A stretch of DNA of 10,000 nucleotides, from contig CM022677.1 in assembly GCA_012295275.1 (NCBI GenBank), positions 1,652,130 through 1,662,129 on the forward strand, read 5' to 3'. The DNA comes from Chrysomallon squamiferum (lineage: Eukaryota; Mollusca; Gastropoda; Neomphalida; Peltospiridae). Shown in pieces: positions 1-7,785 of the stretch. Numbering within the stretch: the first letter of the stretch is position 1; every line of letters begins with the position of its first letter. The position numbers and the translations under genes were made by a program. Below the pieces are notes generated by a model. It was not told the origin of the DNA and made no database searches. It saw nothing but the letters and a program-made list of their open reading frames with translations.

Positions 1-44
1 GGAGATGATTTATTTCACATCATTATTTTTATTTGTTTTTCAAG

Positions 45-138
45 ACAAATTATCTGTTGTGCAGAATCATACCTGTAATTCATGTCATTACCCAGTCACT
101 GGAATAAAACCTGAGTGTGTGTCTGATCTCTGGTTCAG
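45..138 (+). other. possible coding exon with ZZ-zinc-finger-like Cys pattern (weak)
   Basis: A pyrimidine-rich run ending in TTTTTCAAG (AG at 43-44) could be a splice acceptor, and CAG|GTCTTT at 138/139 a modest donor. The plus frame between them is open and reads ...VVQNHTCNSCHYPVTGIKPECVSD.... The spacing C-x2-C-x10-C with a G-I pair before the third Cys matches the first half of a ZZ zinc finger (C-x2-C...G-[IF]-R-Y-x-C-x2-C). The fourth Cys is replaced by Asp, and the following residues do not continue the family pattern. The frame stays open to a stop at 227-229. It could be a decayed exon, an exon whose second half lies elsewhere, or chance. No gene can be named. Confidence 0.2.
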
Positions 139-1399
139 GTCTTTTAGCTTACACATTTGTCTATTTATAGTTACATGTCTGTGCTTTGTCACACGTGTTT
201 CACAAACAGTGTGTGCTTTCAGTTTATGAGATTGTACACTTTGTATATTTTTCAGTTTTGGCCTTAGATTTATTTATTTATTTTTGACTAAAAAATCTGT
301 ATTAATTATAATATGTAAATAAAAGTGCCTTTAAATGCCAATTTAAGTGTTTAATTAAATGTCTGTTTAACTATCTATAATACCCTTTTATGGTAAAATA
401 AGCAATGTCAAACTGTTAATCGTAGTTTTTAAATTTTAGAGGTAATTAAGTTATGGCAATTTTTTTGTAATAAACAGTTTTAAAATTTTGCAGCCAAAGT
501 CTGTTTTCTCTCATTCTTTCACTCTGCTGATTTCACTGACATCTGCAGGAATCTAATATTACAAAACTCAGCATTTTGACAAGCGAGCATTTGTACAACC
601 AGGCAGTTTCCTTTGAAAAAACCCACTCAGGACAAGGGAGATAACCATGCAAAATTTGGCCTTGCTTTGATAAGCATTTGGATATAGTAAGATACTTTTC
701 TCACTTATTTTGGTGTCATCATTAAGGAGTGTAATCTGTGTTATTAACTGTTTATCATATATCATACCACCATTATAATAAATTACTGAGTTTGAATTTA
801 CTAATCCCTGTCATAATTCACTAAAAGGTGCACCCTACTTATTGGCACTTTTTTAATAAAAGACAAAAACAAAACATATTATTACTATAAACAGTATTGA
901 TTTTGTAGTTGTTGTTACTAGTATTGATACTAAGTGTTTATTTTTCTTCCATATTTTTCAAGATAAAACAAAATCAGGTTATTTAAATTCAACCAAATTT
1001 ACTTACACATATATAAAATTACAATATTAAATATTTTAAATATTTTTGGTTTATAATTTATTTTAATAAGTTCAGATGAATTTTGTTTTGTAATGTTTTG
1101 AATTTAAACTAAACAATAATATACGTTTAATTCGGATAAACTGTTTTGAGATAAAACATTTTATACTTTCTGTAATTAATTTTATAATGTTTCATACAGT
1201 ACAAGGAGTAATACAAATGTGTAATTTCCACCTAATTTATTCAATGAATATATAAAAAAATAAAAAATATATTTAGTCTCAATTTTAATACATAGAAAAC
1301 ATTCAGCAGTCCTCTTGAGATTGTTTTTGTAAATTTCAGATGAGATTTTTAACTTTGTGACGTGATTTTATTTCTTTCTTTCTGAACTCACTAACAAAG
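139..1399. other. AT-rich non-coding stretch, intron or intergenic
   Basis: No reading frame here resembles a protein. The sequence is dominated by A/T runs. An AAATAAAAG near 316 and a TAATAAACAG near 468 look like polyadenylation hexamers but are unremarkable in such composition. A CRE-like TGACGTGA lies at 1358-1365. The motif AAGGGAGATAAC near 635 is of a type I recall from molluscan repeats. Nothing else could be supported. Confidence 0.5.
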
Positions 1400-1437
1400 C
1401 AGACTTTGACAGTTCAGCAGAGACAGCAAGTTTCCAG
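1400..1437 (+). other. possible small exon (weak)
   Basis: A pyrimidine tract (TTTTATTTCTTTCTTTCTG) precedes AG dinucleotides at 1398-1399 and 1401-1402, and TTCCAG|GTATAG at 1437/1438 is a fair splice donor. Between them one frame reads ADFDSSAETASFQ, which looks protein-like in composition. The exon would be only 35-38 nt long and has no partner exon nearby that I can identify, so this may be chance. Confidence 0.15.
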
Positions 1438-2960
1438 GTATAGGCAAATCAAGGTATTATATAATTAATGTATAGCCATACAAAACTAATGTAAATAAAA
1501 AGTAAATGTAAAGTTTTAGTGTCATGCTGAAATACTGTTAAATTACATTTTAAAATATTCTCTCTGTTGAATATTCAGTTATTAATATTATTAGTCCAGT
1601 ATTACAAATTTAAAACATCTTGAATTGACTCAACAAAAACAACATCAACACCCCTACAGTTCAGCAGGTGGACGTTAAGCTGGGCCATTCACCTCCCCGA
1701 GCCGTGTACCACTAACCACACAACTGACTGTATTTTCCTCGAATTAAATAAGTTATTAAGTTTTACAAATAATCTGTATTATACAACACAGATCAGTGAG
1801 TACTTAAAAACTGCTCACCTAGGTAATGGAGAGATGTTTTGGTGCCATTTTGGAATTCATCAAACTTTAGTGTGTTGGTTTTTAAACATCATATTTTATT
1901 TGAATGGTACGCTGAATGTGTAGTCTATGACTGCCAAGTTTAAAAACATAAACTTCCAGATAACTGTGTATTCTGCTGTATTGATGTACTCTCCATGTTG
2001 GATAATAATTAGTGTTTTGTTATCGCTGGATAAATTAAGAATGAGTTTCACAAATTTCACCGTCTGAGATTTTGACTATAGTTTTCCGTAACAGTGATTT
2101 TATACATTCACTTGAAATTATTTCCTAAGTGAAATATTCAGTTCACTGGTGTTTAAAAAAATCCGAGCAACAGAATAAGAAACAGGTAAAGTTGGCTAAA
2201 ATAAAAATGCTGATTTAAATGTATGATTACCACAGCTACAGAAATAAAAATGAATTATTGACTCCTTTCTGTTCATGATGATTTCTCCATAATGTCTGAG
2301 TTAATTATTTCACTAACAGAACTTTGTGTGTTTTGTATTTGAACTAATTCTTTACTGTCACATTTTGGAAATGGAATTTTTGTCTTTAACTTCAAAAAAA
2401 AAAGAAAAAAAGAAATACAACTAAATATATATATATATTCTATATTTCAATTTATTAAAAATATTTTTCTACAAAATTAAGAAACAAAGCAAAAACAGTT
2501 GAAGTAAAATATTCAGGTTACGTTTATGTGAAAAAAATATTTCTTCTAATATTGTCTTTATCATTTTTATGTATCAAAAAATTCTTAAAACATCTTAAAG
2601 AAAAATACTAAAACAACTATTTTTATCTATTTTGTACATCCAACACTCATGCTATAATCTAATTTTAATATTTAATAAATACACTTAACTTTGCCAAAAT
2701 CTTCTTTTGATTAAAATCTTTGTTCACTATTTACTGATTTCATTGGTATCGGAAATGTCACATTAATTTTCAAAGACTCACATCTGATTTATTTGATTTT
2801 CTCCATATTGTCTTTTCTTTTTTCCACTTTTGTTGATAATATTGGAATCTTCATCCTGAGTAATGGCTAACTGTCATTTGAGAAAGAAAATGAAATGTCA
2901 TTTGAAATAGCAGGTCAATAGAACATTCAGGATTCTGTAACAAATATAGAACAACGTCAC

Positions 2961-2961
<1 letters not shown>
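1438..2961. other. AT-rich non-coding stretch
   Basis: No gene recognised. A more GC-balanced island at about 1650-1735 stands out from its surroundings and could be the remnant of an interspersed repeat. A short (AT)n tract lies near 2425-2438 and A-rich tracts lie at 2394-2416. The remainder is low-complexity A/T sequence. Confidence 0.5.

Positions 2962-2992
<31 letters not shown>
2962..2992. repeat. poly(T) tract, 31 nt
   Basis: An uninterrupted run of 31 T residues. On the minus strand it is a poly(A) tail-like run, so it could mark the 3' end of an old retroposed copy. No recognisable retroposon sequence sits beside it, and slippage expansion is an equal explanation. Confidence 0.9.
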
Positions 2993-2995
<3 letters not shown>

Positions 2996-3030
2996 GAATA
3001 AGAAATTAGAGACTGTTACTATAGATAAAA

Positions 3031-3147
3031 TGACGTCACAGTCTGACTGAATGGAAATGAAACAAGAGAAAGGTATAAGTGACGTCACTATTTGTTTTTG
3101 GCACGGGTGGCTAGCACAACGAGATAGCGTTACACGCTGTGACGTAA
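3031..3147. promoter_or_regulatory. cluster of CRE/ATF-type sites
   Basis: Perfect TGACGTCA palindromes occupy 3031-3038 and 3080-3087, 49 bp apart, and a one-mismatch TGACGTAA occupies 3140-3147. A further half-site ACGTCA lies at 2954-2959, just before the poly(T) tract. TGACGTCA is the established consensus bound by CREB/ATF bZIP dimers. The surrounding sequence is more GC-balanced than its neighbours. Whether this is a promoter or enhancer, and for which gene, is inference. Confidence 0.4.
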
Positions 3148-3323
3148 CTGGTGTATTTATCATGTATTATGAGTAATAGGTGTAACTGTAAACATTAGTC
3201 ACCGAACATTACAGTATTCAGATGTCTTTATATTACTCTGATTTCAAAACAAAAATAAATAAATAAATATGATAAATAAGTTTCTGTTATATTTACATAC
3301 AACCTAAATCTCTTTTTCCCACC

Positions 3324-3343
3324 TAATTAGTGAACACTAATTA
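3324..3343. repeat. perfect short inverted repeat with TAATTA ends
   Basis: The 9-bp arms TAATTAGTG and CACTAATTA are separated by AA. Each arm ends in a TAATTA core, the classic homeodomain binding sequence. In such AT-rich DNA it may be chance, although the arm match is perfect. Confidence 0.4.
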
Positions 3344-4056
3344 CAGTATGTAAGATTTTTTTATTAATAACTTAATTAACGTTTATATTTATATTTCTGT
3401 GCGTTTCCTCATATCTTGTTATTATTGTACAGTATTTTTTTGTTTGTTATAACTAGGTGTTGCGACAGCGTAATAAAATATTCACACAGAATATTAACAG
3501 ATTATATGGTAACCTTTTGAACTAGTACTCGGTTTGTATCTAGCGATAGGAAAAGACAGAGAAAAACAACAACAACAACAATATAACATCACATATAAAG
3601 GAATATTATGTCAGTATTTTGTCACGTTTACATATATATATAAACCATACACACGAACATACACAGATTGTGATTAATAATAATGTAGGTAAAATTCCCA
3701 CATTGCCTGTCTTCCAGGTGTTAGCAACAAGCTCTATTAAATTCACAAAAACTGAAAAGATTTCAAACATCAGTTATGTGAAAATTATCTGATGAGCCAC
3801 TGACAAGCTTTGATCCAGCAGTCGTCCGCGTGTTACAGTTTTGAAACGGTTAACCTTGTAATTAGTAATAACAGAATACATACATAAATAACTAATTTTG
3901 TAGTATTATTATCTTCATTTGTGATTCTTGTTGTTGTTATTTATTTATTTAAAGTTATTTTTGTTTTCCTTATTGGGATAATGTTTGTTCAAAATTCGTG
4001 AAAAACAACTTGTTCAGGCACGACACCCAGCTGGTTGAACGATCGTTTAGTGTTAT
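3344..4056. other. non-coding stretch between the two CRE regions
   Basis: No gene recognised. It contains a (CAA)n tract near 3566-3580 and an (AT)n tract near 3631-3642. An acceptor-like CCTGTCTTCCAG ends at 3717 and is followed by a frame open for 24 codons (VLATSSIKFTK...), too little to call an exon. The segment 4025-4054 loosely resembles part of the tandem repeat that follows (CAGCTGGTTG) and may be a decayed extra copy. Confidence 0.45.
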
Positions 4057-4253
4057 GTGTGCTGCAAGCTGGTTGTGCGAGTTCGTAGTGACGTCACGCT
4101 GCTGACACGTCAGTCTCGTTGTCTGGGTGTTGCAAGCTGGTTGTACGAGTTCGTAGTGACGTCACGCTGCTGACACATCAGTCTCGTTGTCTGTGTGTTG
4201 CAAGCTCCGAGTTCGTAGTGACGTCACGCTGCTCACACATCAGTCTTATTGTC
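4057..4253 (+). repeat. tandem repeat, about 68-bp unit, 3 copies, CRE in each
   Basis: Three consecutive copies share the blocks TGCAAGCT, GAGTTCGTAGTGACGTCACG and CAGTCTCGTTGTCTG. The TGCAAGCT block recurs at 4063, 4131 and 4199, giving an exact 68-bp period. The third copy has lost 6 bp between TGCAAGCT and GAGTTCG. Copies differ by only a few substitutions. The unit is markedly more GC- and CpG-rich than its surroundings. The period is not a multiple of three and no convincing protein is encoded, so a regulatory or neutral minisatellite is more likely than coding sequence. Confidence 0.85.
4089..4226. promoter_or_regulatory. three perfect CRE palindromes in tandem-repeat phase
   Basis: TGACGTCA occurs at 4089-4096, 4157-4164 and 4219-4226, always in the context GTAGTGACGTCACGCTGCT. 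Each is followed 7-8 bp downstream by a related half-site (ACACGTCA in copy 1, ACACATCA in copies 2 and 3). This is the expected binding sequence for CREB/ATF-family bZIP factors. The array resembles a multimerised response element. Occupancy and target gene are unknown. Confidence 0.45.
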
Positions 4254-4349
4254 GAAATTTTACACGAGTTTGTTCTCAATCAATTCTGCGACAAACGACT
4301 ACCGTAAAGCTCTTAATAATCAACTTGTTCTTGTTTGTTACTCGAACAG

Positions 4350-4377
4350 GGTGCGTCATTCCTTTTGTTAGGCACAG
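4350..4377 (+). other. possible small 5' exon or splice-donor site downstream of the CRE array
   Basis: An acceptor-like pyrimidine stretch ends in CTCGAACAG at 4349, and GGCACAG|GTAAAAT at 4377/4378 is a good match to a splice donor. The donor could end an untranslated first exon transcribed from the CRE region, spliced to the PHR coding block about 2.8 kb downstream. This is speculation from signals alone. Confidence 0.15.
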
Positions 4378-4666
4378 GTAAAATAATAACTCAGTTTTTG
4401 TAAATAAACGTTGGTTCAAGAACACGTCGTGGTATGAATTTACATTAAAACAAAAAAAAAAATAAAGAAAGAAAAAAAATGGGACACGAAGCAAAAGCAA
4501 AGTCCGTAGCCAAAAGCAACAGTTTATTTTGAAATGCACACATAGTCTATACATATTGTTTAATGTATTCGCTGTTGCAAAGATTCACCTGTACTTTGAG
4601 TAAATGGATTTAGAAATAAGATTTAAGAGACCTACATTCAGGTGTGTGTCTCTGTGTGTCATAATG

Positions 4667-4687
4667 AAAAAAAAAAAAAAAAAAAAA
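4667..4687. repeat. poly(A) tract, 21 nt
   Basis: An uninterrupted run of 21 A followed by TAAATAAAA, 37 bp upstream of the transposon insertion. It is simple sequence with no clear retroposon body on its left. Confidence 0.85.
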
Positions 4688-4716
4688 TAAATAAAAGGTA
4701 AACTATAGTACTTACC

Positions 4717-5040
4717 ATTTAGCTCACTGGTTTTCGGACTTTTTCATACCGCAACCCCTTGTGAGCAATTCAGTATGACAGATGACCCCTTTAAAAACAT
4801 TTATCAATAATACCTAGGGTTACCATATTTTCATCAACCAAAGACAGTTCAAAAGAAATCTGTATTCACTGTGACGGGTCCCAAACCAATCTACACGTTT
4901 TTATTTATTGTTCCTTCCAAGTCAAGTTGAAAAACGCTAAACCATACCCTCGCTCAAGAACGATCTCGCGACCCCCAGAACAAAGTGTGGCGACCCCTCT
5001 GGGGTTCGCGACCCTCAGGTTGAAAACCTATGATTTAGCT
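4717..5040. mobile_element. hAT-like MITE, 308 bp, with 8-bp target-site duplications
   Basis: The element spans 4725-5032 and is flanked by exact copies of ATTTAGCT (4717-4724 and 5033-5040), the 8-bp duplication size typical of hAT transposons. Its left end CACTGGTTTTCGGAC and the inverted right end CATAGGTTTTCAACC form imperfect terminal inverted repeats beginning with CA and agreeing at 11 of 15 positions. They resemble the known hAT/Charlie terminus CAGTGGTTCTCAACC. The ends continue into CGACCCC-rich sequence, also typical of such termini. There is no transposase frame, so it is a non-autonomous element mobilised in trans. A second copy starts at 9154. Imperfect ends suggest it is no longer young. 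Confidence 0.85.
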
Positions 5041-5057
5041 GTAGTAGTAACACTCAC

Positions 5058-5064
5058 TAATAAC

Positions 5065-5115
<51 letters not shown>

Positions 5116-5140
5116 CAAAGATATAAATACATTCAAATAA

Positions 5141-5200
<60 letters not shown>

Positions 5201-5273
5201 ATGTATGTATAAGAGTAGTAGTAGTAGTAGTAGTAGTAGTAATAATAATAATAACAAATAAATAAATAAATAA
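5058..5273. repeat. compound microsatellite (AAT)n (AT)n (GT)n (GTAT)n (AGT)n (AAT)n (AAAT)n
   Basis: The order is (AAT)n at about 5065-5114, (AT)n at 5140-5152, (GT)n at 5153-5194, (GTAT)n at about 5194-5210, (AGT)n at 5213-5240, then (AAT)n and (AAAT)n to about 5273. The homopolymeric Asn, Val, Tyr, Thr-His and Cys-Val peptides that can be read here are artefacts. The block starts only about 20 bp after the MITE's right target-site copy. Confidence 0.9.
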
Positions 5274-5568
5274 TAAAAAATACAGGTATTTTAAGACTGA
5301 TCATTATGTTTTGAATTCAGGCTGCAGGAAATAAATGATGGATGTACACACACCTCATTTCTCTGTATACATCTTGAACAGGACTACAAATTCTTACAAA
5401 GAAATACGTGCTTAAACCTTTCATGAGTTATTTCCCCTTAGTGTTTCGAAGTTATTCTTAATTAATTGTAGCTTTGGAATAAAAGCTTTTCATAAAACAT
5501 CGTTTAATAAAAGAAATTAACAAAAAAAATCCATGTTCTTACTTTGGACTTTCAAATAAACAGGTACG
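5274..5568. other. short non-coding spacer
   Basis: Nothing recognised as a gene. TTATTTCCCCTTAG near 5429 is close to the reverse complement of the AAGGGAGATAAC-type motif near 635, a shared interspersed-repeat signature at best. Confidence 0.4.
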
Positions 5569-6830
5569 TGTTCATACATAAATGGTAAGATTGCTAAACG
5601 CTTAAAACGAGACACGGGAGATAGACAAGGGGATCTGTTATTTCACTGTGTTTCCATCTTTTATGTTGAGATTCTTGGAATCTTGGTAAGAAATAAGAAA
5701 CGTATATACGGGATTGAGATAAACGGCAGCGAATTTAAAATTTCACAGTTCGCCGACGATAAAACTCTGTGAGCATCTGTGGAAACATTAAACTAGTTTA
5801 CTGATATATCAGGTCTCAAAGTTAATACATATAAAACAAATATAATAAAATTAGCCAACGACAAATTTGTTCATAAAAAAAGGGTTCAAAAGAAAAATTA
5901 AAATGGACTACAGAATTCACAATACTTCCGGTACGGGTTTCCACGGATCTGTGCCAAATACCAGAATTAAACTTTAATGCAAAGTTGAATGAGGTTAAAC
6001 CGCTTCTTGAACAATGGTCAAAATGTTCTTTCTCACCTCTAGGAAAAATTACTGCAATCAAAAGTTCTTTTTTATCGAAAGTTGTTTGTTTTTTCTTCAC
6101 TGACAAATCCAACAAACTATTTCTTTAAACTAGCAGAAACCTATCTCTTTCAGTGTATTTGGCCCCCCTGAAGATGAGCCATGTCTTATGTGGTCCGCTT
6201 CTAGAAAAAGATTGCCGATGCTTTATCTTGAGTTTCACTGACACTAGTTTTAGGGTCAGCCGACAGTGAAGCAAAATTGCTGAAACGCACAAATTCCTTT
6301 TCTAAAAATGAATTGTATATAGGGTTAAACTTTCTAGAGAAATGTGCAACGATAAGGGACAAGATAAAAATACTATGTCAGTAGATTTAGTATAACGTTC
6401 ATATTAAAACTGATTATAAATCTGATTATTATAAGACACTGGCAAAGAAAGGAATTTTAGTTCTAAAATAACGTTTTGTTAATGCCACCTGGCTTTCATG
6501 CATTGCATTTTGTAGAAAAGAAAATATAACTTTAGACTATTTACAGTTCACAAAGGCGTGATGCTAGCTGTTAATAACTAGTGTAAACTGTTTTTATAAA
6601 AAATATAAGAAAGCTAAATGGCAGAATATTTTGGTACAGAGGTCTGTGACAAATGGTGGACAAGTGAAAATCTTCTTTCACCCAAAGGTAACTTCAGACA
6701 CAGAGCTTAGATAATATCAGTGTAAGATCTTGTTAGTTATCATGTCAACTAGTAAGCATTGCATATTATATGGTAGAAGAAAGACTGAGATAAATATGAA
6801 TATGTTTAGTGAAATTTAATGCGCTTCATG
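5569..6830 (+). pseudogene. decayed LINE ORF2 (reverse transcriptase) remnant
   Basis: A non-LTR retrotransposon reverse transcriptase is recognisable on the plus strand although no long frame survives. From 5569 frame 1 reads CSYINGKIAKRLK, then RQGD (5623-5634; family RQGDPLS), then VEILGILVRNKKRIYGIEING and ISQFADDKTL. The catalytic FADD motif of palm motif C is at 5749-5760 and a stop follows at 5770. After further stops and a frameshift, frame 3 (5958-6125) reads IPELNFNAKLNEVKPLLEQW and SPLGKITAIKSSFLSK, the conserved segment just after the palm and thumb in L1/Tx1- and related LINEs. Weaker similarity continues to about 6830, where a CASCK may be the remnant of the C-terminal Cys-rich motif. 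The 5' half (endonuclease) is absent. The family assignment within L1/Tx1-like LINEs is tentative, and the right boundary is approximate. Confidence 0.8.
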
Positions 6831-7000
6831 TAAATAAGTTCAGACATTCTGTAAATATGAGATAAATATTCAAGGATAGAATATGCAAAAATATACAAAG
6901 TTTTAATTTATTTTTCTGTCATGCCATTTTGTATGTTTCTTACAATAATGTGTACTTTTATTTATATGAAGAAAAATTTATATCTCTAAAACATGTTAAT
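6831..7000. other. AT-rich spacer after the LINE
   Basis: No gene recognised. It may include the 3' UTR of the LINE remnant, but no poly(A) or terminal repeat defines its end. Confidence 0.35.
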
Positions 7001-7072
7001 TCTTCCTCTTCTTCTTCTTCTTCTTCGTCTTCTTCTTCTTATTATTATTATTATTGCTGTTGTTGTTGTTGT
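7001..7072. repeat. compound microsatellite (CTT)n (ATT)n (TGT)n
   Basis: (CTT)n with interruptions occupies 7001-7040, (ATT)n 7041-7055 and (TGT)n about 7056-7072. It ends in GTTTTTACAG (AG at 7079-7080), which makes a strong-looking polypyrimidine tract plus splice acceptor. However, none of the frames downstream of that AG connects to the PHR reading frame, because a TAA at 7183-7185 intervenes. Confidence 0.85.
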
Positions 7073-7185
7073 TTTTACAGATGCTATGGAGTCTTCTGTA
7101 TTTTAATACATTAATTTACTCTTTTTTTATTAGCGTATATTAGTTGTATCATGTATCATTTGTAAAGAAAAATACCAACATATAA

Positions 7186-7785
7186 ATAAATGTCACTGAC
7201 ACAAGAACAGACGAAATACAGGCTGAAGGATTCAAGATTTTGAGACACTGGGTGAGCAGTGATGAAGATGTTTCACCTTTCAACTCTAACAAGAGAACTG
7301 CAATGATGAAAACACAGATTACAATGAACAGGTTTGATGGAACATGGGCTGGTTACTTGACATGTGCTGGTGAAGAAGATGAAGCCATTACTTTCTCTGT
7401 CAACAAAAACGCTTTACTTCGCGGATTTCAGTTGTACGGTCACCGTCAACCACGAAACTACGACGTCAGCGCCTTCGTCACTGACACAAGAACAGACGAA
7501 ATATTGGACGGGTCTACACTGACACAGAGATATGAACACGTCGTGTCTGACGTGTATGACGTCGTGTTCAGACGTCCAGTGAAGATTACTAAAGACACTG
7601 AGTACAGCTTGTTTGTTCATGTTAAGGGAAACTACTCAATGTGTGGAGCTGAAGGTAAATCAGAAATTGTTGTAGACTCTTTTGTTTGTAGATTTTCTAA
7701 GTCACACAAATCTAAACACAGTGACAGACAACTTCGTACATGGGTGACACGCGGACAAATACCTGCTTTGTTATTTTTAGTGTAA
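7186..7785 (+). CDS. PHR-domain protein (BTB-PHR class), C-terminal coding block; 5' end uncertain
   Basis: The frame is open from just after a stop at 7183-7185 to TAA at 7783-7785, 199 codons. The first in-frame ATG is at 7303, which would give 160 aa. From about 7330 (RFDGTWAGY) to the end it matches a complete PHR domain (about 150 residues): AITFSVNKNALLRGFQLYG corresponds to the conserved F-x-V-[DN]-[RK] and G-[FV]-x-LYG strands, FRRPVKI and EYSLFVHVKG to the middle strands, CGAEGKSEI to the G-x-G-K/T turn, and TRGQIPALLF to the hallmark G-GQIPE-[LI]-IF ending. PHR domains form a beta-sandwich seen in BTBD1/2/3/6 and MYCBP2. In BTBD proteins the BTB part recruits cullin-3 and PHR contributes substrate binding. 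No BTB or BACK domain is visible in this window, so this is a terminal exon or a free-standing PHR protein. The segment before 7303 (EGFKILRHWVSSDEDVSPF) is not recognised. No clear acceptor defines the exon start; AG at 7209-7210 or 7220-7221 are candidates lacking good pyrimidine tracts. G/C content is higher than in the flanks, as expected of real coding sequence. The family call is firm, the 5' boundary is not. Confidence 0.8.
   Translation: MNVTDTRTDEIQAEGFKILRHWVSSDEDVSPFNSNKRTAMMKTQITMNRFDGTWAGYLTCAGEEDEAITFSVNKNALLRGFQLYGHRQPRNYDVSAFVTDTRTDEILDGSTLTQRYEHVVSDVYDVVFRRPVKITKDTEYSLFVHVKGNYSMCGAEGKSEIVVDSFVCRFSKSHKSKHSDRQLRTWVTRGQIPALLFLV
7192..7218 (+). repeat. 27-bp exact direct repeat, copy 1 (upstream of PHR domain)
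   Basis: These 27 bases are identical to 7477-7503 inside the PHR domain. Both copies encode VTDTRTDEI in the same frame, 285 bp (95 codons) apart. The match begins and ends abruptly. Confidence 0.9.
7477..7503 (+). repeat. 27-bp exact direct repeat, copy 2 (within PHR domain)
   Basis: This is the presumed source copy, since it sits at the expected place in the PHR fold, between the YDVSAF strand and the following loop. The upstream copy at 7192-7218 lies outside the domain. Confidence 0.9.

Noticed and set aside
2957-3163. 68-codon minus-strand frame ending in poly-Lys
   Set aside because: The Lys run is the poly(T) tract read backwards, the rest matches nothing recognised, and the frame crosses the CRE cluster.
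3789-3850. Hammerhead-ribozyme-like core (CTGATGA followed later by GAAAC)
   Set aside because: I could not pair a convincing stem II between the two boxes or find a stem III with the required cleavage triplet, so the motifs look coincidental.
4057-4253. CRISPR-like array
   Set aside because: Whole 68-bp units repeat without unique spacers, and the genome is eukaryotic; it is a minisatellite.
4119-4554. Short frames on both strands across the 68-bp repeat and its flank
   Set aside because: The repeat period is not a multiple of three and the frames show no family motifs.
4927-5304. Reading frames rich in Asn, Val, Tyr or Thr-His
   Set aside because: They are translations of compound microsatellites and the end of the MITE, with no protein-like sequence.
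5822-6115. 97-codon frame on the minus strand
   Set aside because: It is antisense to the LINE reverse-transcriptase remnant, which shows conserved motifs on the plus strand.
7056-7134. Strong-looking splice acceptor GTTTTTACAG as the PHR exon start
   Set aside because: All downstream frames hit stops before the PHR frame opens at 7186, so it cannot be the boundary of that coding exon.
7414-7620. 68-codon minus-strand frame
   Set aside because: It is the shadow of the PHR coding frame on the opposite strand.
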